A program made the position numbers and the translations under genes. This document shows, one piece after another, positions 45,593 through 54,223 of a stretch of 64,000 bases of DNA; the stretch's first letter is position 1, and every line of letters begins with the position of its first letter. The notes under the pieces were generated by a model that saw only the letters and a program-made list of their open reading frames with translations, was not told where the DNA came from and did not search any database. Origin of the DNA: Streptomyces sp. MMG1121 (GTDB lineage Bacteria; Actinomycetota; Actinomycetes; Streptomycetales; Streptomycetaceae); NCBI RefSeq assembly GCF_001280015.1, contig NZ_LGDV01000190.1:62001-126000 (forward strand), written 5' to 3'.

Positions 45593-46015
45593 ATGGGATT
45601 CGCGGAGCGGGGCCGCATGTTCTGGCGGGGGGTGGTGGGACCGGTGGCGCTGTTGCTCTGTGCGTATCTGGCCTACGAGTCCGGGCCCGTGGTCGCCGCG
45701 CGCGACGGGGACGGCCGTTCGGGGGTCTGGACCGCCGATGCCGTCGTCTGCACGCACCACGGCTGTGCACAGGCCGGTGACTTCTTGTCCGCCGACCGTA
45801 CGGATCACCGCGCCGGGGTGCGGCTCGCGGGGATCGGGTTCGTGCCCGCCGGTGGCGCGCGTGCGGCCGTGGACAGCGGTGGTGACGAGGTCTATCCGCC
45901 GGGATGGTCCGGCTGGTGGCACTACCCGGTGGGGGCGGCCCTCGTCGGCGTCGTGGTGGCCTTGTGGCTGTGGACGTTCCCGGTGCGGGTGCTGCTGCGG
46001 CGACGGGCGCGGTGA
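45593..46015 (+). CDS. Small membrane protein with two transmembrane segments, function unknown
   Basis: 140 residues from the ATG at 45593 (GTG at 45584 is an alternative). A TACTGT hexamer lies just upstream, so the mRNA may be leaderless. Topology: a helix near residues 13-30 (VVGPVALLLCAYLAYESG), an extracytoplasmic loop of about 75 residues with two cysteines (VVCTHHGCAQAGDF), and a second helix near 111-133 (YPVGAALVGVVVALWLWTFPVRVLL) with an Arg-rich end. The Cys pair may form a disulfide. No family is recognised. Converges on the WD40 gene. Confidence 0.7.
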   Translation: MGFAERGRMFWRGVVGPVALLLCAYLAYESGPVVAARDGDGRSGVWTADAVVCTHHGCAQAGDFLSADRTDHRAGVRLAGIGFVPAGGARAAVDSGGDEVYPPGWSGWWHYPVGAALVGVVVALWLWTFPVRVLLRRRAR

Positions 46016-46147
46016 GGGCCGGGCGGGAACGAGAAAGGCCCGACCGCTGGCGACGGGGGATGCACCAGCGATCGGGTTATGGCCAAGGGTAACAAGGTTG
46101 AGCGGCTCGCGGGGCCAAGTCGGCCGGGAAATGGGCAGGTTGGCCGA

Positions 46148-49100
46148 TCAGCGACCGCACGGAGGGTCGTAGGAGAGGCGCGGGAGGTACTCGTGCCACT
46201 TCTGTGGGGTCAGGACACCGCGGGTGACCGAGCAGATGTGGCTGATCGCCGCGTCGTCGTCCAGGCTCCACAGGCGGACCGTGTCGGTGCCGCTGGAGAG
46301 CCCGAGGACGTCGCTGCCGACGCTGAAGGAGAGGAAGGTGCCCGACTTGGCGTTGGGGCTCATCGACTGGCCGATGGCGGTCGCCGAGGCGGGGTCGGTG
46401 ACGTTCCACAGCCGGACCGTGTTGTCGTTGCCGCCGCTGACCAGAACGTGCCCGTCCGGGTTGAACGTCAGCAGCTTGACCGCCTCGGTGTGGCCGGTGA
46501 GCGGTGCGCCCAGCGAGGTCGCCGAGGCGGGGTCGGTGACGTTCCACAGCCGGACCGTGTCGTCGTCGCTGCCACTGGCCAGAACGTGCCCGTCCGGGCT
46601 GAAGGCGAGCGCGTTGACCGGACCGGAGTGCTCCGTGAGCCGGCCGAGCGCGGCCGGCCGGGCCGGGTCGGTGACGTTCCACAGGCGGATCGTGTTGTCC
46701 GCGCTGCCGGAGGCGAGGGTGTGCCCGTCGGGGCTGAAGACGAGCGCGTTGACGTAGCCCCGGTGGCCGGTGAGGGGCCTGCCGAGCGCGACGGGGCGCG
46801 CGGGGTCGGTGACGTTCCAGAGCTGGATGGTGCTGTCGTCGTAGGCGGTGGCCAGGGTGTGGCCGTCCGGGGTGAAGGCGAGCGTGTCAGGCCCCGCGAA
46901 GCGCGTCCGCAAGCGGATGGGCGGTCCGGCGGCGACCGGGTGGGACGGATCGCTGACGTTCCACAGATACACGGCCTGGTCGTTGGTGAGGACGGCGAGG
47001 GTGCGGCCGTCGGGGGAGAACTGCAGGGCACGGTGGCCGCCGTCCGCTTGCATGAACGGTTTGCTCAGCAGCACCGGGCGGCTGGGCCGCGTCACGTTCC
47101 ACAGCCGGAGCCTGCCGTCCCGTGCCGCCGTGGCCAGCACCCGTCCGTCCGGCCGGAACGCGCCGGTGCGGCCGACGATGTCCGAGGTCGGCAGCGACCA
47201 CAGGCGCACCTCGCTGTCGCCGCTGCCGGTGGCGAGGGTCCGCCCGTCGGGGCTGAACCCCAGGGCGTACATCTCCCCGCTGCTGCCCGCGAGCGGTTCC
47301 CCGATCTGCGAGGGGGCCGCCGGATCGGCCACGTTCCACAGGCTGGCCGTGCTGTCCGCGCTCGCGGCGGCCAGCCGGCCGCCGTCCGGGCTGAACGCCA
47401 CCGACCAGATCGGGCCGGTGTGCGCGGCCAGCGGCGGGCCGAGGGCGGAGGGGTGAGCGGGGTCGGTGACGTTCCACAGCCGGATCGTGTCGTCCGCGCT
47501 GCCGGTGGCGAGGGTGTGCCCGTCGGGGCTGAACGCCACCGAGTGCACGAGGTCGGTGTGGCCCTTCAGCGCGGTGTCGTACTGCTTCGCGTGGCGCGGG
47601 TCGGCCACGTCCCACAGCAGGATCTCGTTGTCGTCACCGCCTGCCGCGAGGGTGCGGCCGTCGGGGCTGAAGGCCACGCTGCGCACGGCGGCGGTGTGCC
47701 CGCGCAGGACGTCGATCTGCTTCGGACGCCGCGGGTCGGCCACGTCCCACAGCCGTACGGTGTGGTCCTCGCTCGCCGAGGCCAGGGTGCGGCCGTCCGG
47801 GCTGAAGGCGACCAGGTAGATCGTGCCCCGGTGCTCGGTCAGGGGCGCGCCCAGCGACACCGGGTGGGCGGGGTCGGTGACGTTCCACAGCCGGATCGTG
47901 CCGTCGTCGCCCGCGCTGGCCAGGGTGCGCCCGTCCGGGCTGAAGACCGCGCTGCTCACCCAGCTGGTGTGGCCGGTCAGCGGCTTGCCGAGCGGCTTGG
48001 GGCGGCCCGGGTCGGCCACGTTCCACAGCCGGACCGTCCGGTCGTAGCTGGCCGTGGCCAGGGTCCTGCCGTCGGGGCTGAAGGAGGTGAGGTAGACGGC
48101 GCCGGTGTGGCCGGACAGGGGGGTGGCCAGCGGCGCGTTCACGATCGAGATCAGCCTGCTGTACGTCCCCTCGTCGTCCGGGCGCAGCCGGTGGGCGACC
48201 AGGTCCAGCTGGGCGGAGAGGGAGGGATCGGTGTGCTGCACCCGGTCGGCCTCGGCGAGCACCTGCTCGAACACGGCGTCGTCCCGCTGCTGCCGGGCGA
48301 TCACCGCCGAGCCGCCGGCGAGCAGGGCCAGCACGACCAGCGCGGCCACCGCGGCCCGGCTCAGCCACACCGAGCGCCGGCGCAGCCGGACCGCTGCGGC
48401 GAGGAACTCCACCGCGCTGCGGGTCAGGAAGGTGTCGCCGGCCGATCTGGCCCAGCCGCGGGCCTGCTCCAGCCGGGAGCCCCGGTAGAGCAGCGAGCTG
48501 TCCCGGCCCGAGTCCTCCCAGGCCCGGCCGTCCTCTTCCAGCCGCTGGCGCAGCAGATGGTCGTTGCGGTCGTCGTCGATCCAGTGCCGCAGCCGCGGCC
48601 AGGCGTGCAGCAGCGCCTCGTGGGTGATCTCCACGGTGTCCGCGTCCAGCGTCACCAGCCGGGCGCGCACCAGGGCCTCCAGCGACTCTTCTGTCTTGCC
48701 GGGGTCCGCCGACTCCTCCGCGAGCTGGCGCCGGGTGCCCCGCCGGCGCGTGGCCTGGGTGTCCTCGCCGAGCCGGACCAGGCGCAGCAGGAGCAGCCGG
48801 GCCGCCGTACGGGCCGCGGGGTCGAGCCCCGACCAGGCGCGCTCGGCGGTCGCCGCGACGGCGCCCTGGATCCCGCCGGCCGCGCGGTAGCCGGCCAGTG
48901 TCAGCCTTCCGGCCTTCCTGCGCTGCCAGGTGGCGAGCAGGGCGTGGGACAGCAGGGGGAGCACGCCCGCGTCGTGCGCTCCGCGCGGGCCGTCGGCGCT
49001 CACCTCGCGCACGATCAGCTCGGCGAGCCCCGGTTCCAGTTCGAGTCCCACCGCCTTGGCCGGGCCGGTCACCGCCTCGCGCAGCTCGCTGCTGGTCAGC

Positions 49101-50254
49101 GGGCCGAGGACCATGTGCCGGTGCTGGAGGGCGTCGGCGAGTTCCGGGTAGCCGAGGCACTGCTCGTAGAAGTCGGCGCGGATACCGAGCACGACGACGA
49201 CCGGGGCGGGTCCGTCCGCACCGGCGGGCGGGGTGCAGACGGCGTGCAGGAGCTGGATGAAGGTACGGCGGTCCGCCTCGTCGGGGCAGAGGGTGAAGGC
49301 TTCTTCGAACTGGTCGACGATGACGACCGGACGGGCGCCGGTGCCCGTCGGCCGGTTTTCGGCGGGCCTGGTCCCGGCGGACGTCTCGCGGCGCGCCGGC
49401 TGGTCCTCGGCGAGGGTCTCGCCGCCCGAAGCCCAGGCCGAGACCGCCTCGCGGGCCGCACGGGCGAACCGGGGGGCGTCGGAGCCGGGGAGCGCCGGGT
49501 TGCGCGTCGCCTCCCGCTCGGCCGCGCGCGCGTCGGCGGCGACCGGGCCCAGCTCGGGGATGCGGCGGACCAGCTCGCCCAACGGATCGGTGCCCGGCAC
49601 CAGCTGGAGTACGGGACCCGCCGCACCGGACCGGCCCTCCTCCAGGGCGCCACCGCGGACCGCGGGGACCAGACCGGCGTTGAGCAGGGACGACTTGCCC
49701 GCTCCTGAGGCGCCCACCAGCATCACCAGACCGCCGGTGCGCTCCGCGGTCCTCAGCTGGAGCACGAGCGCGCTCGTGCTGCGCTCCCGGCCGAAGAACC
49801 AGCGGGCGTCCTCCTGCCGGTAGGGGGCCAGCCCCCGGTACGGGCACACGCCTCCGGCGACGGGTGGGGTCTGCTCCGGTGGCCGCTGGTCGTCCTCGAC
49901 GGGCGGTGCGGGCCGGTCGCCGACCGGGTCGGCGAGCGCCCGCTCCCACAGCCGCTGCCAGTGCGCGAGCTCGTACAGGCCGGCGGAGACCGGAGCGGGC
50001 CGCAGCCGGCGCGCCTCCGGGATGAGGATGTGCAGAACCGCCGCGAGGGCGGTGAACTGCGCCGGTACGTTCCTGGCCCGACGCCAGTCGCTGATCCGCT
50101 GTGCGGACACCCGTACGGGCCGCCCGCGCTCGTCGACCCGCTGCAGCCGTACGACCGCCTCGGCGACGCTCTTGAGGGGAGGGTTTCCGGCCTCCTTGTA
50201 CAGCAGCGCGAGTCGCTCGGCGAAAGCTGTGCGTGCCCCTGAGTCGGAACTCAA
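46148..50254 (-). CDS. nSTAND-type NTPase with N-terminal HTH-like region and 14 WD40 repeats
   Basis: 1368 residues. Residues 1-80 resemble a small helical, HTH-like domain (VSAQRISDWRRARNVPAQFTALAAVLHIL). The nSTAND module starts near 137 (CPYRGLAPYRQEDARWFFGRE), with Walker A GASGAGKSSLLNAG near 180 and Walker B VVIVDQFEEAFTLCPDE. A membrane-like helix lies near 630-650 (LSRAAVAALVVLALLAGGSAVI). From about 711 to 1330 there are 14 WD40 blades, each with FSPDGRTLA and DxTVRLWNV motifs, enough for two seven-bladed propellers. The end (HICSVTRGVLTPQKWHEYLPRL) is typical of Streptomyces WD40 STAND proteins. STAND proteins act as ligand-triggered switches in signalling or defence. The trigger is unknown here. 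Confidence 0.92.
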   Translation of the reverse strand: MSSDSGARTAFAERLALLYKEAGNPPLKSVAEAVVRLQRVDERGRPVRVSAQRISDWRRARNVPAQFTALAAVLHILIPEARRLRPAPVSAGLYELAHWQRLWERALADPVGDRPAPPVEDDQRPPEQTPPVAGGVCPYRGLAPYRQEDARWFFGRERSTSALVLQLRTAERTGGLVMLVGASGAGKSSLLNAGLVPAVRGGALEEGRSGAAGPVLQLVPGTDPLGELVRRIPELGPVAADARAAEREATRNPALPGSDAPRFARAAREAVSAWASGGETLAEDQPARRETSAGTRPAENRPTGTGARPVVIVDQFEEAFTLCPDEADRRTFIQLLHAVCTPPAGADGPAPVVVVLGIRADFYEQCLGYPELADALQHRHMVLGPLTSSELREAVTGPAKAVGLELEPGLAELIVREVSADGPRGAHDAGVLPLLSHALLATWQRRKAGRLTLAGYRAAGGIQGAVAATAERAWSGLDPAARTAARLLLLRLVRLGEDTQATRRRGTRRQLAEESADPGKTEESLEALVRARLVTLDADTVEITHEALLHAWPRLRHWIDDDRNDHLLRQRLEEDGRAWEDSGRDSSLLYRGSRLEQARGWARSAGDTFLTRSAVEFLAAAVRLRRRSVWLSRAAVAALVVLALLAGGSAVIARQQRDDAVFEQVLAEADRVQHTDPSLSAQLDLVAHRLRPDDEGTYSRLISIVNAPLATPLSGHTGAVYLTSFSPDGRTLATASYDRTVRLWNVADPGRPKPLGKPLTGHTSWVSSAVFSPDGRTLASAGDDGTIRLWNVTDPAHPVSLGAPLTEHRGTIYLVAFSPDGRTLASASEDHTVRLWDVADPRRPKQIDVLRGHTAAVRSVAFSPDGRTLAAGGDDNEILLWDVADPRHAKQYDTALKGHTDLVHSVAFSPDGHTLATGSADDTIRLWNVTDPAHPSALGPPLAAHTGPIWSVAFSPDGGRLAAASADSTASLWNVADPAAPSQIGEPLAGSSGEMYALGFSPDGRTLATGSGDSEVRLWSLPTSDIVGRTGAFRPDGRVLATAARDGRLRLWNVTRPSRPVLLSKPFMQADGGHRALQFSPDGRTLAVLTNDQAVYLWNVSDPSHPVAAGPPIRLRTRFAGPDTLAFTPDGHTLATAYDDSTIQLWNVTDPARPVALGRPLTGHRGYVNALVFSPDGHTLASGSADNTIRLWNVTDPARPAALGRLTEHSGPVNALAFSPDGHVLASGSDDDTVRLWNVTDPASATSLGAPLTGHTEAVKLLTFNPDGHVLVSGGNDNTVRLWNVTDPASATAIGQSMSPNAKSGTFLSFSVGSDVLGLSSGTDTVRLWSLDDDAAISHICSVTRGVLTPQKWHEYLPRLSYDPPCGR
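46370..48130 (-). repeat. Long array of WD40-coding repeats, about 130-145 bp units
   Basis: The minus strand encodes 14 consecutive blades. On the plus strand the phrase gtgacgttccacag recurs near 46400, 46530, 46670, 46811, 46943, 47467 and 47877, with close variants between. The high nucleotide identity among units points to recent duplication or gene conversion. Confidence 0.85.
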
Positions 50255-50759
50255 GGTCCCACCCCTTTACTTGCCCCCGCATCTGGACGTCCGGACCGGA
50301 AAACTCACCCTATACGCCTGACCTGCGAATAAGCACTGGACCGGATTCCGGAACCTCCTCGCCGACGGCGACAGATGGCAGGATCCGGACCTGGTAGCGG
50401 GCCTGTTACGCACTGTCCCGACAGGCCACCGGCCTGGTGGCCGGAGGGGCGGCGCAGGTCGCCGAAGGATCTCGGCCAACTTCCACGGAAGGCGGGCGAG
50501 CGGGTTCCGCAGGAGGCAGGGAGCGGCCACGGACCCGTCGCGTGATCCCGCGACCAGTCCAGGAACCGGCTTCCCTCGATCGATCCGTGCCGAGCCGACG
50601 TGGCACGGGTCGACAGCCCCGCACCGTTCGGCACCGGTCCCCACGAGGGGAGGGACCGGTGCCGAACGGGCGGCGGCCGTACACCGGCCTCACACCGGAC
50701 TCATACGTTCACTGGCACGTTCGCGGGTGCTCGGACCAGCCCGCCGTGTTCCCGTGTGC
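50255..50759. other. Gene-free spacer with a long hairpin
   Basis: 505 bp. It should hold the promoter of the WD40 gene (minus strand gtatagggt near 50310-50320 is -10-like) and contains the hairpin at 50624-50669. No coding sequence has both a start signal and homology here. Confidence 0.5.
50624..50669. terminator. 18-bp perfect-arm hairpin
   Basis: Arms 50624-50641 and 50652-50669 are exactly complementary over 18 bp, with a 10-base loop. It is about 90 bp beyond the stop of the leftward gene at 50760-51266, so it is most likely its terminator. Confidence 0.7.
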
Positions 50760-51266
50760 TCAGACCCAGCCCGCCGCCCGAGCCATGGCCACGGCGTGCC
50801 GCTCGGCCTCCTCGGCACCGGCGTTCAGGGACGCGTCCTGCCCCCGCGCGCTTCCGCCGGCCGCGGCCGCGGCGGCCCGGGACGCCGCCAGTGCCGCGTG
50901 CAGCGCCGAGGCGGAGGCCGGGCCGTCGTCCCGTGCCGCGGCCACCTGGGCGGCCAGCGCCGCGGTGGCGGCGGCGTTGCGGGCGCAGCGGGCGTCCGCC
51001 GCGGGGTCCGGGGCGGACGCGGCCAGGGCGGCGAGCGAGTCGGCCGACAGCCGTAGCGCGTTCGCGGCCCGGCCGACCGGGTCCTTCGGTACCACCTCGG
51101 CCGCGTCCTGGCCGACACCGGCGTACCGGCACGCGGCGACCGCGCGGTCGTAGGCGCTGTGCGCGCGGGTGCTGTGGACCTGGCGCAGCGCCTCGGCCGC
51201 CGTTTCTCCCTGTTTTTCCTGCTTTTGCTGTTCTTCCCGTACGTTCCTTTGTTCCTGTGTGCTCAT
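50760..51266 (-). CDS. Alanine-rich helical protein, function unknown
   Basis: 168 residues from the second of two adjacent ATGs, which follows gggaggccg. It begins MSTQEQRNVREEQQKQEKQG, a charged helix, followed by a long Ala-rich helical region with scattered Cys (AACRYAGVG, ADARCARNAA). No signal peptide, membrane segment or known motif is seen. The composition suggests a coiled-coil or four-helix-bundle protein. The next gene is divergent. Confidence 0.65.
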   Translation of the reverse strand: MSTQEQRNVREEQQKQEKQGETAAEALRQVHSTRAHSAYDRAVAACRYAGVGQDAAEVVPKDPVGRAANALRLSADSLAALAASAPDPAADARCARNAAATAALAAQVAAARDDGPASASALHAALAASRAAAAAAGGSARGQDASLNAGAEEAERHAVAMARAAGWV

Positions 51267-51400
51267 CATCGGCCTCCCTGGGTGCGGGCAGGGTGCCATG
51301 CCGGCCGTGAAGAGACCAGGAGCGAAGGGGGACTCTGGATATCTGACGAACCGTCAGATACGGTTTGGTCCTGCCGGCTGTTCCCGAAGGGGTGAGTGTC

Positions 51401-51868
51401 ATGGAGAAGCGTCGTCCCCCGTGCCCGCCCGGCGCTCCGCGCTGGGTCGCGATGTTCCACCAGCCCGCACAGGACTCCTGGACGGTGGGAGCCCAGTCCC
51501 CGGACCGGGCTCCCGTGCTCTACGCCGTCGCGGACATGACCCATACCGTGCGGGCGCGCGGCGAGGAGGTGACGGTCGCGCTGTGGGGGCCCGAGGACGG
51601 CGCCTGGCACCTCTTCGACGCCCCGGCCGCCCCGGCACCCGCACCCCCGGCCGACGGGCCCGCGCCGGCCGTCGCCGAACCGGCCAAGCTCGCTGAACGC
51701 ATGACGGACCGCCGCCACCAGGTGCTGATGGCCGGTCTGGGCAAGGCGGGCCTGTACGACCTGAGCGCCGAGGACGGCGAGGCGGTCCGGACCATGGCCG
51801 ACCTGCTCGACGAGCCCACGGTCCGCCGGGTGGCCCACTGGCTCTCGGTCGCGGCCGGGGCGCGGTAG
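51401..51868 (+). CDS. Hypothetical protein
   Basis: 155 residues from the ATG at 51401 (RBS gaaggggtgag). The N-terminal half looks like a compact beta domain (WVAMFHQPAQDSW, TVRARGEEVTVALWGPEDGAWHLFD). An Ala/Pro linker of 20 residues follows (about 77-97), then a helical end with TMADLLDEPTVRRVAHWLSVAAG. No family recognised. It is followed by a 9-bp triple repeat and the ferredoxin gene. Confidence 0.65.
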   Translation: MEKRRPPCPPGAPRWVAMFHQPAQDSWTVGAQSPDRAPVLYAVADMTHTVRARGEEVTVALWGPEDGAWHLFDAPAAPAPAPPADGPAPAVAEPAKLAERMTDRRHQVLMAGLGKAGLYDLSAEDGEAVRTMADLLDEPTVRRVAHWLSVAAGAR

Positions 51869-51881
51869 CCCCGCGAAGGAC

Positions 51882-51908
51882 GGGCGGTACGGGCGGTACG
51901 GGCGGTAC
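51882..51908. repeat. Three tandem copies of a 9-bp unit
   Basis: gggcggtac repeated three times without interruption in the spacer between the hypothetical gene and the ferredoxin gene. Confidence 0.9.
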
Positions 51909-51998
51909 AGCGGGTCGGTGCCGGGGCCGGTTCAGCGTGTGGTCCGGCGGGCAGGGACGTCCTGGAAGTCATCGTCATCACTGACGACTGGAGGACGT

Positions 51999-52196
51999 AT
52001 GAAGGTCTCCGTCGACCGCGCCCGGTGCTACGGCTCCGCGGAGTGCGCGCACCGGGCGCCCGCCGTGTTCGCGTTCGAGGACGGGTACGGCGTCGTACGG
52101 CCCGGGCGCGCGGAGTCCGGCGGCGACCCGGAGGTCCGGGAAGCGGCCGAGAAGTGCCCGTCGCAGGCGATCCTGCTCGCGGGCGGGACGGAGTAG
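51999..52196 (+). CDS. [3Fe-4S]-type ferredoxin
   Basis: 65 residues from the ATG at 51999, which has a perfect RBS (ctggaggacgt). Cysteines are placed as RCYGSAEC (C-x5-C) and a distal EKCPSQAI. That three-cysteine pattern fits the [3Fe-4S] ferredoxins that deliver electrons to cytochrome P450s in Streptomyces. No P450 or ferredoxin reductase gene is in the window, so its partner is elsewhere. It converges on the GT2 gene, with only 3 bp between the stop codons. Confidence 0.88.
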   Translation: MKVSVDRARCYGSAECAHRAPAVFAFEDGYGVVRPGRAESGGDPEVREAAEKCPSQAILLAGGTE

Positions 52197-52199
52197 CCC

Positions 52200-53027
52200 T
52201 TACGGGGCGTCCGGGGTCTGCGCTGTCGCCGGCGCGGCGGGCGGATAGGACCAGGCGAAGTCCGTCAGCGCGTGGGCCCTGGCCTCCGCCACCGCCATCC
52301 TGGCCGCGCGTTCCACGGGGTCGACGTGGGACGCCTGCCCCGTCACCTGACCCTCCCACTTGCGGTAGAGGAGGCCGACCTCGGCCGAGAACCAGCCACG
52401 GCTGACCGCGCTCAGCGCCAGCAGCAGGCCCGTGTCCTCGGAGGCCGGCAAGGCCATCCAGCCGCCCAGGGCGGTCAGCAGGTCCCGGCGGACGCAGAGG
52501 GTCGCCGGGTGGACCGGCGCGAGGAAGTCGTGGCGCTTCCAGTGGTCGAGCACCATCCCGCGTTCGAGCGGGCCGTCGTCCGGGTCGCCGGGAAAGCCGG
52601 CCGTGGAGCCGTCGGGCAGCAGGTCGAGGACCCGGGAGGTCGTCCAGCCGATGGTGCGGTCGGCCTCCAGCACGGCCAGATCGCGGGCCAGCGTGCCCGG
52701 GGTGAGCCGGTCGTCGGCGTCCAGGACCTTGACGTACTCGCCCTCGGCGCGCGCCAGCGCGATCGTCCGCGCGATCCCGGGCCCGCCCGGCCTGCCCTGA
52801 CAAAAGCTCACGCGCGTGTCGTCCGGGAGGTACGGGCGGACCTCGTCCGTCGTACCGTCCTGCTGGACCACCCACTGCCACTCCCAGCCCCCGGGAAGCC
52901 GCTGCGCGTTCAGGGACGCGTAGGCCTGCGGCAGGAACGGCGCGGACGGGCCGTGAACAGCGGTGACAACGGTGATGTGCCGGGGCACGGCAGCGCTCAC
53001 CACCTTTCCGGGGATGTTGTGGATCAT
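52200..53027 (-). CDS. Family 2 glycosyltransferase
   Basis: 275 residues of GT-A fold. Start region HITVVTAVHGPSAPFLPQAYASLNAQ, then GIARTIALARAEGEYVKVLDADDRLTPGTLARDL with the metal-binding DxD as DADD (about residue 104). EDTGLLLALSAVSRGW supplies the later acidic motif. No membrane segment is seen, so it is probably a cytoplasmic enzyme with an unknown acceptor. The frame may start slightly downstream, for example at GTG codons near residue 9, since no strong RBS is seen. A terminator lies upstream at 53063-53090, ending the next leftward gene. Confidence 0.82.
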   Translation of the reverse strand: MIHNIPGKVVSAAVPRHITVVTAVHGPSAPFLPQAYASLNAQRLPGGWEWQWVVQQDGTTDEVRPYLPDDTRVSFCQGRPGGPGIARTIALARAEGEYVKVLDADDRLTPGTLARDLAVLEADRTIGWTTSRVLDLLPDGSTAGFPGDPDDGPLERGMVLDHWKRHDFLAPVHPATLCVRRDLLTALGGWMALPASEDTGLLLALSAVSRGWFSAEVGLLYRKWEGQVTGQASHVDPVERAARMAVAEARAHALTDFAWSYPPAAPATAQTPDAP

Positions 53028-53062
53028 TCTCCCAGGTCAGCGACGGGCTGAGAACAGCGCGA

Positions 53063-53090
53063 GACCCCCGGCCGAGCCCGGCCGGGGGTC
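53063..53090 (-). terminator. Hairpin terminator after the DUF6344-like gene
   Basis: Perfect 11-bp arms (53063-53073 and 53080-53090), 6-base loop, between the DUF6344-like stop and the GT2 start. Confidence 0.75.
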
Positions 53091-53176
53091 GTTCCGTGTC
53101 GACTGATGCGTACGCAAGTCGCCTGTCGTCGAGACGTCTGCGGTGCTGGTGCTCCCGGTGTGGCCGGGGAGGCTGC

Positions 53177-53521
53177 TCAGCAGTCGAGCGACGCTTCCGA
53201 GGGATGGTCGGGGGCCGTGCCTTCCGCTTCCGTCGCATCGAGGGGCTGCTGTCGGCAGTTCGGGGACTTTCCGTGGGCCTCGGCCCGGATCCGCTGCTTC
53301 ATCGTGGGGGGCAGGGCCCTGCCATGGGACCAGGCCCAGTGGCGTGCCGCCGGGATCGTCGGGACCGTCGGTTGCGCGGTGCCGGTGCGGGGGCTCTCGG
53401 TCCGGGGTGCGGCCGCCGCGGTCGTGGCGGTCGCGGCGGTGGTGAGTCCGAGCGCCGTGCACAGCGCGAGGAAGGCGGTGACGATGGCGGTCCACAGCTG
53501 CATGACCTTGTTCTGGGTCAT
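53177..53521 (-). CDS. Secreted DUF6344-like protein
   Basis: 114 residues. The signal peptide is MTQNKVMQLWTAIVTAFLALCTALGLTTAATATTAAAA in outline (given as N-terminal 38 residues), with Ala-rich cleavage near 32-38. The mature part has the motif ALPPTMKQRIRAEAHG followed by a Cys (SPNC) and a terminal Cys (SLDC), which could pair. I recognise it as the small secreted Streptomyces family named DUF6344, of unknown function. The RBS gagggg directly precedes the ATG. Divergent from the DLW-39 gene, its usual neighbour. Confidence 0.75.
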   Translation of the reverse strand: MTQNKVMQLWTAIVTAFLALCTALGLTTAATATTAAAAPRTESPRTGTAQPTVPTIPAARHWAWSHGRALPPTMKQRIRAEAHGKSPNCRQQPLDATEAEGTAPDHPSEASLDC

Positions 53522-53870
53522 GGCCCCTCACTTTCGGGTTGGGCGATTTGCGTACTTTCCTCATGATGTGTATGTGGATCGCGAAGTGGTGGACCGACGC
53601 CCGTGGCGCGTCGATGTTCCGATGAACACCACCCGGATGGCCGCAAGCGGGTCGGAAAAGCCTCAAAGTCAGGTGAGAGTGAGCGAAGAGGGAGCAAATT
53701 AACCGTCCGTGGGGGTGTGATCACCCTCCGATCGGATCGGCCCCGGACCTGCCCTATTGCGCTGCCGGAGGCGGGAGTTGGCCCCCGGCGCAGGTCACCG
53801 ATCGATATCGGCCGGTGTGTATAGTCGGGCGGCAGAGGTCCCCTACGTCAAGGAAAGACGAGGTCGCGCG
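53522..53870. promoter_or_regulatory. Spacer between divergent DUF6344-like and DLW-39 genes
   Basis: 349 bp, no gene seen. A -10-like TATAGT lies at 53820-53825, 46 bp before the DLW-39 start; the matching -35 is poor. The stretch 53690-53730 is more AT-rich than its surroundings. Confidence 0.5.
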
Positions 53871-53999
53871 GTGAAGAAGCTGCTCCTGGTCGCACTGGCC
53901 GCCATCGGCGGGCTCCTCGTGTACCGCCAGATCCAGGCGGATCGCGCCGAGCAGGATCTGTGGACGGAGGCGACTGACTCCGTGCCCACGGGTTCGTGA
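53871..53999 (+). CDS. DLW-39 family small membrane protein
   Basis: 42 residues, GTG start at 53871: a short hydrophobic helix (KKLLLVALAAIGGLLVYRQ), then QADRAEQDLWTEATDSVPTGS. The DLW signature is the name-giving motif of this tiny actinobacterial family, usually found near gyrA. Function unknown; the single N-terminal helix suggests it sits in the membrane. Followed 24 bp later by a strong terminator. Confidence 0.88.
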   Translation: MKKLLLVALAAIGGLLVYRQIQADRAEQDLWTEATDSVPTGS

Positions 54000-54023
54000 G
54001 TGTCGATACCGGAATCTGAACAG

Positions 54024-54049
54024 ACCCCGACCGCCTGCGCGGTCGGGGT
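54024..54049 (+). terminator. Intrinsic terminator after DLW-39
   Basis: Perfect 11-bp arms (54024-54034 and 54039-54049), 4-base loop, followed by tttt. Confidence 0.9.
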
Positions 54050-54223
54050 TTTGCGTTTGCGGGCTCTCGCCGGGTGAGGTAGCCGTGGCACGTGTCCCGC
54101 AGGGTGGCGCCGGGCGTTTCGGACGGCCGTTGGCGTTCCCCGGATGCCACAGGGGTGCGCGGGGCAGGATGGCCACGGTCCGGTACGGCTGCTGAGCGAC
54201 GCGACGACAGGGGAGGCCGGCAC

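Noticed and set aside
46370..48130. Regularly spaced repeats considered as a CRISPR array
   Set aside because: Units are 130-145 bp, encode WD40 blades in one frame and have no spacer/repeat structure of 60-75 bp; no cas genes nearby.
46079..49708. Plus-strand open frame of 1209 codons opposite the WD40 gene
   Set aside because: Its periodic sequence mirrors the WD40 DNA repeats, with no signal or domain of its own.
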